DNA of 64,000 bases from Bog-756 sp963813525 (GTDB taxonomy: Bacteria > Actinomycetota > Acidimicrobiia > Acidimicrobiales > RAAP-2): positions 2,480,001 to 2,544,000 of the forward strand of contig CAWEZI010000005.1 of NCBI GenBank assembly GCA_963813525.1. The letters run 5' to 3'. The notes beneath the pieces were generated by a model that was not told where the DNA came from, did not search any database, and worked only from the letters and a program-made list of their open reading frames with translations. Positions 47,320 through 56,440 of this stretch are shown one piece after another. Both the position numbers and the translations under genes were made by a program. The first letter of the stretch is position 1. Every line of letters starts with the position of its first letter.

Positions 47320-48608
47320 ACGGCCGAATGGACGGGTTCGGCCGTCGCCGGGGCGGCGGTCCGATCGGCAACGAGCCGTTGGAGGGCCATCACCGTCCAC
47401 GCCCCCATGGCCGCCAACAACAGCGAGCGGGTCACGATCGAGGTGTAGCCGGCCCAACTGAAGGCCCCCGAGCGCGAGGGCAGTCGCAGGACGAACTCGT
47501 AGACGTAGTCGAAGACGGCCACCACGCCCAAGGCCACACCGAACCCTCCGGGCAGCCCGGCCAGAGCGCCGGCGGCGAAGACCCACAGGATGTACTGGGG
47601 GTTCCAGATCTTGTTGACCGCCATCCACACGATGATGACCAGAGCGGTAGCCAGAGCCAGCGCCCTGCCCTGGGATGCGTCGGGTGTGCGCCACACCATC
47701 CAGGCGGCGTAGGCGGTCACCGCCACCACCACCAAGAAGGAGGCGGTGTTGATGAAATGGTTGGAGACCACCGAGTTGCCCACCGCGTTCTGGGCCAGGA
47801 GCCACACCGAGTCCTTGAGGGGACGCACGCTGTTGAACCGGTAGAACCACAGTGTGTTGGAGGGGGCGAGGATGAGGAAGGGAAGGGTCACCACCGCGCT
47901 CACCACCACGAAGGGGACCACCCAGCGGACCATGTCCGCCCGCCGGGAGGGCACCTCTGCGCCTGGGGCTTCGTCACCGATCCCGGCGGCGTGCTGGTGG
48001 GCCAGGGCCCTTCGCCACCGCGATCCGAGGGCGGCAACGGCCAGCGGGGCCACGATGACCGGGAAGAGCTTGAAGCAGGCACCGATGCCGGCGAAGGCAC
48101 CGCTGGCCCGGTAGCGGCTCTCACCGAACCACACCACCGCCCCGACCAGGAACACGATGCCGATGAGGTCCCAGTTGATGCCGGAGTCGATCAGAAGAGC
48201 CGGTGAGGCGGCGATCCACCAGACGGCCGACGGGCTCTGGCGCCGGATGAGGGCGATGGAACCGAAGGTGGCCGCCGCCGTCATCAGGCCGGTCACGGCG
48301 AACCACGAGGCCGGGCCGGCCGGCAGCCAGGACGGGAGCCACAGGGCGAATCCCAAGAGGACGGGGTACTCGATGCGGTCGTGCAGGTAGGGAATGGGAT
48401 GGATCATGTGGAGGCCGCGCAGGTAGTGCTCGGCCCCCAGCTCGATGACGTCCGAGTAGAGGCCCCGCGACAGGGCCCAGTCCCGGTAACCGTTGGCGGC
48501 GTGGAACAGCCCGCGGGACAGCCATGCGAAGTCAACCAGTATCAGAAAGCCGGCCAGCGCGTAGGGGGCCCACCGGCGGGCGGCCACGGCGAAACGACTG
48601 CTGGTCAC
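47316..48608 (-). CDS. GT87-like membrane glycosyltransferase
   Basis: 430 residues from GTG 48608 (GTGA overlap with the protease stop). About ten helices; DRIEYPVLLGFALWLPSW, GINWDLIGIVFLVGAVVWFG, FAGIGACFKLFPVIVAPLAV and NKIWNPQYILWVFAAGALAG are typical of the polyprenol-phosphate-mannose-dependent alpha-mannosyltransferase family (GT87). Coupled to the YfhO-like gene, so the two may act on one envelope glycan. Confidence 0.78.
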   Translation of the reverse strand: MTSSRFAVAARRWAPYALAGFLILVDFAWLSRGLFHAANGYRDWALSRGLYSDVIELGAEHYLRGLHMIHPIPYLHDRIEYPVLLGFALWLPSWLPAGPASWFAVTGLMTAAATFGSIALIRRQSPSAVWWIAASPALLIDSGINWDLIGIVFLVGAVVWFGESRYRASGAFAGIGACFKLFPVIVAPLAVAALGSRWRRALAHQHAAGIGDEAPGAEVPSRRADMVRWVVPFVVVSAVVTLPFLILAPSNTLWFYRFNSVRPLKDSVWLLAQNAVGNSVVSNHFINTASFLVVVAVTAYAAWMVWRTPDASQGRALALATALVIIVWMAVNKIWNPQYILWVFAAGALAGLPGGFGVALGVVAVFDYVYEFVLRLPSRSGAFSWAGYTSIVTRSLLLAAMGAWTVMALQRLVADRTAAPATAEPVHSAV

Positions 48609-49384
48609 GCCAGGATGCCCGCCCACCAGTTGATGACGTGGCCGAGGAGCTGTGACCATTCGTTGTGGAACAGGAGGAGGAGGATGAAGGGCAGGAACAT
48701 CAGGAACGGCTGCAGCCGGTAGTACTCAGGCAGGGAGCGGGCCGGAATGAACCGCTCCAGCACCGAAGCCCCGTCCAGTGGCGGGCAGGGGATGAGGTTG
48801 AAGATGCCCAGCACGATATTGGCGATGCCGGCGATGAAGAGGATCTGACCGAGCAGTGACGGCGGGTAGACGCCCTCCAGGTAGACGATCTCACGGATGG
48901 CTGCCGGCGTGGTGGCCACGAAGATGGCGCCGAACAGAGCGGCCAGGGCGAAGTTGGTCAACGGCCCGACCAGCGAGACGATCACCGTGTGGTTACGGGG
49001 ACTGCGCATCCGGTTGGGATTGACCGGCACCGGCTTGGCCCAGCCGTAGGCGCCCAGCCCCGACAGGGAGAGCACGGCGGGGACCAGGATGGTGCCGACC
49101 GGGTCGATGTGCTTGGCCGGATTGAGGGTCAGCCTTCCGGCCCGCTTGGCCGTGTCGTCCCCGAAGGCCAGGGCCACCACGCCGTGGGAGATCTCGTGGA
49201 GGATGATCGACGGGATCAGCACCAGAAAGTAGATGATCTCGAACCGGGTGATCCGGTGGGTGCGGATCAGAATGGCGAACAGGGCCAGCCCGATGACCAC
49301 GATGATGGTCGTCCGCTGGGAGGGCTGGAACCGGCGACGGGGCGGGCGGGAACTGCTGCTGTCCGGTCCGTAGCCGTAGGCCAT
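48605..49384 (-). CDS. Site-2-type zinc metalloprotease (M50)
   Basis: 259 residues, about six helices. IPSIILHEISHGVVALAFGD carries the HExxH zinc site inside the membrane, and FNLIPCPPLDGASVLER supplies the third ligand (Asp; PCPPLDG in place of PIPPLDG). Likely a rhomboid-like or SpoIVFB-like intramembrane protease. Substrate unknown. Confidence 0.9.
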   Translation of the reverse strand: MAYGYGPDSSSSRPPRRRFQPSQRTTIIVVIGLALFAILIRTHRITRFEIIYFLVLIPSIILHEISHGVVALAFGDDTAKRAGRLTLNPAKHIDPVGTILVPAVLSLSGLGAYGWAKPVPVNPNRMRSPRNHTVIVSLVGPLTNFALAALFGAIFVATTPAAIREIVYLEGVYPPSLLGQILFIAGIANIVLGIFNLIPCPPLDGASVLERFIPARSLPEYYRLQPFLMFLPFILLLLFHNEWSQLLGHVINWWAGILA

Positions 49385-49410
49385 CCGTGCGCCGGTCGAT
49401 CAGGAGGGGA

Positions 49411-49749
49411 TCAGGGCCGGCTGGCGTGGTTGATGCAGAACCGGGTGGCCGGCATGGCTTCGAGACGGGCCGGGTTGATCACCTCGGCACAGACCTCGCA
49501 GCGCCCGTAACTGCCGTTCTCGAGCCGGTCGAGGGCCCGGGCCACCTCCTGGAGCGACTCCCGCAATTGAACGGCCAGAACCTCGGCTTCACCCCGTTCA
49601 GCCGTCACCTGGCTGGAGTCGGCGAAATTGGGGTCGTAGTCGAGCCCTCCGCCGTCGCCGAAGCCGAGCTCGCTCAGATCGGACTGAAGTTGGCGACGCT
49701 CGTCCTCCAGAAGCTGACGGTAATCGATGGTGGGGGCGTCGCTGGGCAC
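49411..49749 (-). CDS. DksA/TraR-type zinc-finger protein
   Basis: 112 residues. An N-terminal coiled coil (RQLLEDERRQLQSDLSELGF, LRESLQEVARALDRLENGSY) leads into GRCEVCAEVINPARLEAMPA, TRFCINH. The zinc site is C-x2-C-x17-C-x2-H, typical of the actinobacterial branch. DksA-like proteins enter the RNA polymerase secondary channel. Start GTG 49749 is 6 nt after TAGGCT. Confidence 0.88.
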   Translation of the reverse strand: MPSDAPTIDYRQLLEDERRQLQSDLSELGFGDGGGLDYDPNFADSSQVTAERGEAEVLAVQLRESLQEVARALDRLENGSYGRCEVCAEVINPARLEAMPATRFCINHASRP

Positions 49750-49755
49750 ACGGAG

Positions 49756-49761
49756 AGCCTA
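49756..49761 (-). promoter_or_regulatory. Leaderless -10 of the DksA/TraR-type gene
   Basis: TAGGCT on the minus strand, 6 nt before GTG 49749. It overlaps the xerD stop codon. Confidence 0.45.
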
Positions 49762-50697
49762 CTTGAGCTGGGCCAGGGTGGCCCGCGGGTGGGCCCGCTC
49801 GTAGGAGGCCCGCAGGTGGTCCTGACTCAGCTTGGTGTACATCTGGGTGGTGGCGATGGACACGTGTCCGAGCAGCTCTTGGACCACCCGGATGTCGGCC
49901 CCGTGGGCCAGCATGTGACTGGCACAGGAGTGCCGGAGCACGTGGGGGCTGACCAGGGGGCCCAACCCCACCCGCTCGGCCCGGCCGTGGACCACGGCCC
50001 AGGCGCCCTGCCGGCTCAGCCGACCACCACGGGTGTTGAGGAAGACCGCCTCCCGGTCGTCTCGGCGCCCCCGCCGCCGCCCCCGCTCTTCGAGCTGCGG
50101 ACGGCCCTCGGGAGCCAGCCACCGCTCGAGGGCGGCACGGGCCTGACCACCCAGGGGGACCAGGCGCTCCTTGGCCCCTTTCCCGAACACCCGGAGAAGG
50201 TCGCTGTCCCCCTGCAGATCGCTGAGCGAGAGTCCGACCGCTTCGGAGATCCGGGCCCCGGTGCCGTACAGCAGTTCGAGCAGGGCGCGGTCGCGTCGTT
50301 CAACCGGTGTTTCACCGCTGACCGAATCGATCAGCAGTGCGACCTGCTCCTCGTCTAGGGCTTTGGGCAGGCGACGGGGCAGGCGGGGCGACCGCAGGTC
50401 GGTGGTGGGGTCGGCGCCGATCATCCCCTCCTCGCTGAGGAAACGGAACAGCCCGCGCAGGGTGGTGATGGAGCGGGCCATCGAAGCCGGGTGGCGGCCC
50501 GACCCCCGCAGGTCGTCCAGGTGCCGCTCGATGGCGTCGACGTCGGCGGCTTCCGGATCGACCCCGGCCTGCTCGGCCCACGACTCCCAGGCGGCGATGT
50601 CGCGCCGGTAGGCGGCGAGCGTATTGAGAGACCGGCCCTTCTCGACCGCCAACCAGGAGAGGTACTCCTCGGCCCCGAGGGACACCGGCCGGCTCAC
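49759..50697 (-). CDS. xerD: Tyrosine recombinase XerD
   Basis: 312 residues. SAM-like N-terminal domain (YLSWLAVEKGRSLNTLAAYR), then catalytic Arg in YGTGARISEAVGL, Lys in VFGKGAKERLVPLG, HVLRHSCASHMLAHGADI (His and Arg), ELLGHVSIATTQMYTKLS (His and Tyr). It has a basic insert RGRRRGRRDDREA before FLNTRGG that is longer than usual. Resolves chromosome dimers at dif with XerC. It lies 11 bp after the Nudix gene. Confidence 0.94.
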   Translation of the reverse strand: MSRPVSLGAEEYLSWLAVEKGRSLNTLAAYRRDIAAWESWAEQAGVDPEAADVDAIERHLDDLRGSGRHPASMARSITTLRGLFRFLSEEGMIGADPTTDLRSPRLPRRLPKALDEEQVALLIDSVSGETPVERRDRALLELLYGTGARISEAVGLSLSDLQGDSDLLRVFGKGAKERLVPLGGQARAALERWLAPEGRPQLEERGRRRGRRDDREAVFLNTRGGRLSRQGAWAVVHGRAERVGLGPLVSPHVLRHSCASHMLAHGADIRVVQELLGHVSIATTQMYTKLSQDHLRASYERAHPRATLAQLK

Positions 50698-50707
50698 GTC
50701 CGTCGCC

Positions 50708-51313
50708 TCAACCCGTGGTGGTCAGGTGCCGTCGGGCCAGCGCCACCCCGAGGATGGTGGTGGCATCGACGATGGTGCCGTCGTCCACCATGGTGTCGAA
50801 CTGGTCCAGCGGCACCTCGGCCACCCGCATGAAGCGCTCCTCGGTCCCCTGCCGGTCGACCGGAACCGCCGACAGCTCGGTGCACAGGTAGATCGAGGAG
50901 TACTCGTCGCAGAAGCCGGGGGTGATGGCGCACCGGGTGAGCAGGCGCCACCGGCCGGCGGCGTAGCCCAGCTCCTCGGCCAGCTCGCGTCGGGCGGTCG
51001 TCTCCACCGGTTCACCCTCCACGTCGCAGGTGCCGGCGGGCACCTCGAGGAGCCACCGGTCGACGGCCGGACGGTACTGCTGGACCAGCAGGACGGCCCC
51101 GGCCTCGGTCACCGCCACCATGGCCACCGCCCCCGGGTGGCGCACGACATCCCGCTCGAAGGGGTGGCCGTCGGGATCGACGAATGCGGCCCGGGTGACG
51201 GTGATGAACCGGCCCCGGTGCAGGACGACCTCGGGGCCGGTCTGGAACCGGGGAAGATCGGAGGCGACGGCACCCGGGTGCTTTCCGGCCTCGGCCCCCT
51301 CAGCCGACGGCAC
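50708..51313 (-). CDS. Nudix hydrolase, ADP-ribose pyrophosphatase type
   Basis: 201 residues from GTG 51313, which overlaps the end of pyrG by 14 bp. The Nudix box is GTCDVEGEPVETTARRELAE, EELGY (G-x5-E-x7-RELAEELGY). The Pro-containing FCDEYSSIYLC and substrate-pocket residues fit the ADP-ribose hydrolase group found next to xerD in actinobacteria. The first 30 residues are low-complexity. Confidence 0.9.
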   Translation of the reverse strand: MPSAEGAEAGKHPGAVASDLPRFQTGPEVVLHRGRFITVTRAAFVDPDGHPFERDVVRHPGAVAMVAVTEAGAVLLVQQYRPAVDRWLLEVPAGTCDVEGEPVETTARRELAEELGYAAGRWRLLTRCAITPGFCDEYSSIYLCTELSAVPVDRQGTEERFMRVAEVPLDQFDTMVDDGTIVDATTILGVALARRHLTTTG

Positions 51314-53051
51314 CGATGTCGATGAGCCGGGGGTCGCGACCCTCGGCTCGGACCAGAGCGGCCCCCACCAGCTCACGGAAGAGCGGATGGGGCTGGTCCG
51401 GTCGGCTCTTGAACTCGGGATGGGCCTGGGTACCGACCCAAAAGGGATGGCCGGGGAGCTCGATGAACTCGACCAGGCGTCCGTCGGGAGAGATGCCCGA
51501 GCACACCAGACCGACGTCCTCGAGCCGGGAACGGTAGCGGGGGTTGACCTCGTAGCGGTGGCGGTGGCGCTCCGACACCACCTCGGTGCCGTAGGCCTCG
51601 GCCACCTGCGACCCGGGCAGGAGGCGGGCGCTGTAGGAACCGAGCCGCATGGTCCCGCCCTTGTCCTCCACGGCGTTCTGGTCGTCCATCAGATCGACCA
51701 CCGGATGCCGGGTGGTGGCGTCGAACTCACGCGAGTTGGCCCCGGTGAGGTCGGCCAGCGACCGGGCCACCTCGATGATCATGACCTGGAGGCCCAGACA
51801 GAGGCCAAGAAGCGGTACCTCGTTCATGCGGGCGTAGCGGGCGGCGGCGATCTTCCCCTCCACCCCCCGTTCACCGAAACCACCGGGAATGACCAGGCCG
51901 TCGAAGGTGCGCAAACCGTCGTTCTCGAGAAGGTCGGGCACGGTGGCGGCCTGCACCCACTCGATCTGCACCCGGGCCCCGTGGTGGAAGCCGGCGTGGC
52001 GGAGCGATTCGACCACGGACAGATAGGCGTCGGGGAGGTCGACGTACTTGCCGATGATCCCGATCCGCACCGGGCGCACCGCCGCGTCCACCTGGCCCAC
52101 CAGCCGCTCCCACCCGGTCAGGTCGATGGGATGGTCGGCTTCCTCGAACCGCAGGAGCCGGAGGATGTAGCGATCGAGTCCCTCCTCGTGGAGGACGAGC
52201 GGGATCTGGTAGATGTTGTCGGCGTCGACGGCGGACACCACCGCTTCGATGGGTACGTCGCACAGGAGGGAGATCTTGCGCTTGAGATCGTCGGAGATCA
52301 TCCGGTCCGAGCGGCACACGATGACGTCGGGTTGGATCCCCCGGCTCCTCAACTCGGTGACTGAGTGTTGGGTGGGCTTGGTCTTCTGTTCGCCGGAAGG
52401 ACCGAGGTAGGGCACCAAAGTGAGGTGGATGTAGGCCACGTTGTCCCGCCCCACGTCTCGCCGGAACTGACGGACGGCCTCCAGGAAGGGGACGATCTCG
52501 ATGTCCCCCACCGTTCCGCCGATCTCCACGATGACAACGTCCACGTCCTCGGTGCCGAGAGCTCGCACCGACTTCTTTATCTCGTCGGTCACGTGGGGGA
52601 TGACCTGGACCGTCTTGCCCAGGTAGTCGCCGCGGCGCTCTTTGGCGATCACCGACGAGTAGATCCTTCCGGTGGTGGCGTTGGAGCCCTTGTGGAGGTT
52701 CTCGTCGATGAAGCGCTCGTAGTGGCCGAGGTCGAGGTCGGTCTCACCACCGTCTTCGGTCACGAAGACTTCGCCGTGCTCGTAGGGGTTCATGGTGCCC
52801 GGGTCCACGTTGATGTACGGGTCCAGCTTGCACATGGTGACCCGCAGGCCCCGCGCTTTCAGCAGGCGACCGAGGGACGAGGCCGTCAGCCCCTTTCCCA
52901 ACGACGACGACACGCCCCCGGTGAAGAAGATGTACTTGGTGGTCGTCCCCTCGGCGACGCCACCAGTGGGGGTTTCCCCGGAGTGCTTCGGGGGTGGTCC
53001 GACCGGCGCCTGTTCCCCATCGGGTTCTTGCGGGCCGTTCATGTCGGGCAC
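51300..53051 (-). CDS. pyrG: CTP synthase
   Basis: 583 residues: synthetase domain (KYIFFTGGVSSSLGKGLTAS, CKLDPYINVDPGTMNPYEHG, EIGGTVGDIEIVPFLEAVRQ) and a C-terminal class I glutaminase (GLVIPGGFGERGVEGK, LLGLCLGLQVM, HPEFKSRPDQPHPLF). Compared with other PyrG it has about 35 extra N-terminal residues (Pro/Gly-rich). The GTG at 53051 is 6 nt after TAGCCT; ATG 53042 is possible. Confidence 0.97.
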   Translation of the reverse strand: MPDMNGPQEPDGEQAPVGPPPKHSGETPTGGVAEGTTTKYIFFTGGVSSSLGKGLTASSLGRLLKARGLRVTMCKLDPYINVDPGTMNPYEHGEVFVTEDGGETDLDLGHYERFIDENLHKGSNATTGRIYSSVIAKERRGDYLGKTVQVIPHVTDEIKKSVRALGTEDVDVVIVEIGGTVGDIEIVPFLEAVRQFRRDVGRDNVAYIHLTLVPYLGPSGEQKTKPTQHSVTELRSRGIQPDVIVCRSDRMISDDLKRKISLLCDVPIEAVVSAVDADNIYQIPLVLHEEGLDRYILRLLRFEEADHPIDLTGWERLVGQVDAAVRPVRIGIIGKYVDLPDAYLSVVESLRHAGFHHGARVQIEWVQAATVPDLLENDGLRTFDGLVIPGGFGERGVEGKIAAARYARMNEVPLLGLCLGLQVMIIEVARSLADLTGANSREFDATTRHPVVDLMDDQNAVEDKGGTMRLGSYSARLLPGSQVAEAYGTEVVSERHRHRYEVNPRYRSRLEDVGLVCSGISPDGRLVEFIELPGHPFWVGTQAHPEFKSRPDQPHPLFRELVGAALVRAEGRDPRLIDIGAVG

Positions 53052-53057
53052 CTGATG

Positions 53058-53063
53058 AGGCTA
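53058..53063 (-). promoter_or_regulatory. Leaderless -10 of pyrG
   Basis: TAGCCT on the minus strand ends 6 nt before GTG 53051. Confidence 0.5.
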
Positions 53064-53102
53064 GCGGAAGCGGTGACCCCACCATGCGGACCCGATGACC
53101 GG

Positions 53103-54761
53103 TCAGGGCGCATCGGCGGGAACCGGCACGCCCGACAGGAGCTCGCGTGCGTGGCGGCGGGCCGACGAGCTGTCGGGGCGGCCGGACAGCATCCGGCTGA
53201 GCTCGACCACCCGGTTCTCGTCGTCGAGCACGGCCACCTCCGAACGGGTGCGGCCGGCATCCTCGATCTTGCGCACGGCGATCTGGTGATCGGCCAAGGC
53301 GGCCACCTGAGCCAGGTGGGTGACGACCAGAACCTGAGCGCGGCGCCCGAGCCCGGCCAGGGCCACACCCACAGAGGTGGCGGCGGCACCGCCCACCCCG
53401 GCGTCGACCTCGTCGAACACCATCACCCCCGGGGCGTCGGTGAGAGCCAGGCGTATGGCCAACATGGTGCGGGCCAGCTCGCCCCCCGATGCGGCCCGGG
53501 CCAAGGGCTGGAGGGCTTCGCCGGCGTTGGCCCCGAGCACGAAGGTCACCTGGTCGGCCGGTCCGCTGCCATCGACTGCCACAGCGAAGCGGGCCGAGCC
53601 CATGGCCAGGCGGTGCAGGGTCGACTGGATCTCTGCGGCCAGGCGGGGCGCCGCCTGGCGGCGGGCCCTGGCCACCGTGGCTTCGATCTCCTCGAGGGTG
53701 GCCCGGGCCTGCCTGATCTCGTCGTCCACCGAGGCGGCGCGGCGTTCGTCGGCGGCGATCTCCTCCCGGAGCCGGCGGGCGGAGACGGCGAAGGCGGTCA
53801 CCTCGGCCAGGTCGTCCCCGTACTTGCGCTGGAGCTCGCGCAGCAGCTGCCGTCGCCCGCGGATGGCGGCCAGACGCTCGGGGTCCTCGTCCCAGGTCTC
53901 CACCACCGACCGCAGCTCGGTGGCCAGGTCGGCGAGCTCGGCCATGGCCGCCCGCACCCGATCGTCGAGCGCCGACAGGGGGCCTCGCCCACCCAGTGCG
54001 CCCGCCGCTTCGGCCAACCGGTCCACGGCGCTGGCCTCTTCCGCCTCCGACAGTGCGGTGAGGGCAACGGCTGCCGCCTCCCGGTGGGCGGCCGTGTCGG
54101 CCAGCCGCTCCTCCTCCGCCTCCAGACGACCGTCCTCGGCCACGTCCTCGATGTGGGCGTCCTCGATTTCGGCGATCTGGAAGTCGAGGAGGTCCCGTTG
54201 GTGGGCGCGCTGGCGGGCATCCCCGCCCAGTGCATCCCTCTCGTCGGTGAGCCGACGCAGCTGGAGGCGAGCACCGTCGAGTGGGCCGGTATCGATACCG
54301 CCGTAACGATCCAGAGCCTGTCGTTGGGCCTCGGTGTGGACCAGGGTCCGGTGCTGGTGTTGACCGTGCAGCTCGACCAGACCTTCGGCCACCTCGGCCA
54401 GGGCCCCGACCGAGGCCATACGACCGTCGATCCAGGCGCGGGATCGGCCACCCCGGACCACGGCGCGGGCCAGCACTATCTCCGTCCCGTCGTCTGTCCC
54501 GTCGTATGTCCCTTCGGCCCCCGGGCGGCCGGCGCTGGGCGTCAGCAGAAACCGCCCTTCGACGAAAGCCTCGTCGGCACCGGTCCGCACCACCGACGGG
54601 TCAGCCCGACCGCCGAGCAGCAGTCCCAACGCTTCGACCAGAAGGGTCTTCCCCGCGCCCGTCTCGCCGGTGAGAGCGGTCATGCCGGCGGGCACGGCGA
54701 TGGTCACGTCGTCGACCACCCCGAGGTTGCGGACCCGGAGCTCGACCAGGGTGGCGCTCAA
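53103..54761 (-). CDS. recN: DNA repair protein RecN
   Basis: 552 residues from TTG 54761, preceded by AGAAGG. SMC-like ATPase: ALTGETGAGKTLLVEALGLL (Walker A), two long coiled-coil arms, then ASGGELARTMLAIRLALT (signature) and VMVFDEVDAGVGGAAA (Walker B). Acts in double-strand-break repair. It starts 12 bp after the nadK stop. Confidence 0.95.
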   Translation of the reverse strand: MSATLVELRVRNLGVVDDVTIAVPAGMTALTGETGAGKTLLVEALGLLLGGRADPSVVRTGADEAFVEGRFLLTPSAGRPGAEGTYDGTDDGTEIVLARAVVRGGRSRAWIDGRMASVGALAEVAEGLVELHGQHQHRTLVHTEAQRQALDRYGGIDTGPLDGARLQLRRLTDERDALGGDARQRAHQRDLLDFQIAEIEDAHIEDVAEDGRLEAEEERLADTAAHREAAAVALTALSEAEEASAVDRLAEAAGALGGRGPLSALDDRVRAAMAELADLATELRSVVETWDEDPERLAAIRGRRQLLRELQRKYGDDLAEVTAFAVSARRLREEIAADERRAASVDDEIRQARATLEEIEATVARARRQAAPRLAAEIQSTLHRLAMGSARFAVAVDGSGPADQVTFVLGANAGEALQPLARAASGGELARTMLAIRLALTDAPGVMVFDEVDAGVGGAAATSVGVALAGLGRRAQVLVVTHLAQVAALADHQIAVRKIEDAGRTRSEVAVLDDENRVVELSRMLSGRPDSSSARRHARELLSGVPVPADAP

Positions 54762-54773
54762 CGGCCTTCTGTC

Positions 54774-55598
54774 CTACCGGCCGGCGAGATGGAACTTGGC
54801 CCGCAGGAGGGCGTGGAAGTCCCGGGGGCCGAGGGTGACCAGCAGGGCCGGTCGATCGCCCTCGCGGCACTCGACGGTGGACCCCGGATGGAGGTGGGTG
54901 ATGGTGACCCCGTCCACCACCAGCACGGCCGGCCGGGGTTCGAGCACCTCGAGCCGAATCCATTCGGTCGGTTCGAGGACCAGGGGCCGGTCGAAGATCA
55001 TGTGAGGCGAGACCGGGGTGACCACGATGGCCCGCAGCAGGGGGGAGAGCACAGGGCCGCGGGCCGACAGGTTGTAGGCGGTCGACCCGGTCGGGGTGGA
55101 CACCAGCAGACCGTCGGCCGCGTAGGTCACGAAGGGTCGGTCGTCTATGGCGGTGGCGACCCGCACGGTGTGACCGGGGACGGTCTTCTCGACCGTGGCC
55201 TCGTTGAGGGCGTACCGCCGGGCCAGTGTCTCGCCGTCACGATCGGTCACGGTGACATCGAGGGTCATCCGCTCCTCCACCTGATGGGTGTCGGCCAGAA
55301 AATGGGCCAGAGCGGCCTCGAGATCGTCGGGCTCCACCTGGGTCAGATAGCCGAGCGTGCCGATGTTGACGCCGAGCACCGGGACACCGGAGGGAAGGGC
55401 GGCGTGCACGGCCCGCAGCAGGGTTCCGTCTCCCCCCAGGCTGACCACCAGAGCGGCACCGTCGATGGCTATCGACCCGTCGGCGCTCACCGCGGCGATC
55501 GACTGGTGACCCTGGGCCTCCACCCAGGCGGCCGCTCGCGCCGCCACCCGGGCGGCTTCGGGTCGGTCGGGGTGGGTGTAGAAGGCGATACAGGTCAC
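54774..55598 (-). CDS. nadK: NAD kinase
   Basis: 274 residues. VVSLGGDGTLLRAVHAALPS (GGDG), GVNIGTLGYLTQVEPDDLEA, ALNEATVEKTVPGH and YAADGLLVSTPTGSTAYNLS are diagnostic. Phosphorylates NAD to NADP. The start overlaps the tlyA stop (ATGA). Confidence 0.96.
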   Translation of the reverse strand: MTCIAFYTHPDRPEAARVAARAAAWVEAQGHQSIAAVSADGSIAIDGAALVVSLGGDGTLLRAVHAALPSGVPVLGVNIGTLGYLTQVEPDDLEAALAHFLADTHQVEERMTLDVTVTDRDGETLARRYALNEATVEKTVPGHTVRVATAIDDRPFVTYAADGLLVSTPTGSTAYNLSARGPVLSPLLRAIVVTPVSPHMIFDRPLVLEPTEWIRLEVLEPRPAVLVVDGVTITHLHPGSTVECREGDRPALLVTLGPRDFHALLRAKFHLAGR

Positions 55599-56440
55599 GG
55601 CTCCTCACCTGGGTTGGCTTCGGCCACGGCCTCATCGATGAGCCGGTCGATGTCGGGCACGGAAACGGCCGGCCCATCCGGCGTCCTGTGGGGCGAACGG
55701 GCGTAGACCAAGAACTCGACGTTGCCGGCGGATCCTTTGAGGGGAGAAGGCATCACCCCCATGATGGCTGCTCCGGCCGCGGTGAGCGCGGCTACCACCG
55801 TCCCGATGGTCCGCCGGTGGATGGCCGGATCACGGATCACGCCCCGGGCCCGCGACGCTTCGACCCTTCCCGCCTCGAATTGCGGCTTGACCAGTATGAC
55901 CAGTGGTCCACCGGCGCACACCGCTTCCCCCACTAGGACCGGTATGGCCCGGACCACGGAGATGAAGGACAGATCGACAGTGGCCATATCGACCGGCGTC
56001 CCGTCCACCGTGGCCAGGGTGACGTCGCGGATGTCCAGATTCTCGCAACTGACCACGCGAGGATCGAGCCGCAGACGGTGGGCCAGCTGACCGTGGCCGA
56101 CGTCGATAGCGACCACCGATTCTGCGCCGGCCTGGAGCAGACAATCGGTGAAGCCGCCGGTCGAAGCACCGGCATCGAGGACGCGCGCACCGCGGGGATC
56201 CAGCGCGAACCGGTCGAGGGCGGCGGCCAGCTTCTCCCCCCCGCGGCTCACGTAGCGGGCCGGGCCGCGCTCCAGTTCGACCGGTTCGTGACTGGCCACC
56301 AGTCGCGACGGCTTGTCGGCCACCGAACCGCCCACCAGGACACGGCCCTCACCTATGAGGGCATTGGCCTGGGCGCGACTGGCGACCATCCCCCGCTCGA
56401 CCAGAACCCGGTCGAGCCGTCGCCGCGGGGAACGGGTCAG
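55595..56440 (-). CDS. tlyA: TlyA-family rRNA 2'-O-methyltransferase, probable CTG start
   Basis: S4 domain plus Rossmann methyltransferase (DAGASTGGFTDCLLQAG, IDVGHGQLAHRLRLDPRV, DLSFISVVRAI). TlyA methylates 16S and 23S rRNA riboses. The nearest ATG (56389) would cut the S4 domain in half. The 17 codons upstream read LTRSPRRRLDRVLVERG, exactly the family N-terminus, and the only candidate start is CTG 56440, which overlaps the upstream TGA as CTGA. I therefore call 281 residues from CTG. Confidence 0.9.
   Translation of the reverse strand: MTRSPRRRLDRVLVERGMVASRAQANALIGEGRVLVGGSVADKPSRLVASHEPVELERGPARYVSRGGEKLAAALDRFALDPRGARVLDAGASTGGFTDCLLQAGAESVVAIDVGHGQLAHRLRLDPRVVSCENLDIRDVTLATVDGTPVDMATVDLSFISVVRAIPVLVGEAVCAGGPLVILVKPQFEAGRVEASRARGVIRDPAIHRRTIGTVVAALTAAGAAIMGVMPSPLKGSAGNVEFLVYARSPHRTPDGPAVSVPDIDRLIDEAVAEANPGEEP

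Noticed and set aside
49759..50697. Integrase of the tRNA-Pro island
   Set aside because: This recombinase is a housekeeping XerD by sequence and by its position next to Nudix and pyrG, 20 kb away from the island.
52365..55706. 1113-codon plus-strand frame
   Set aside because: Antisense to pyrG, recN and nadK, all of which are unmistakable.
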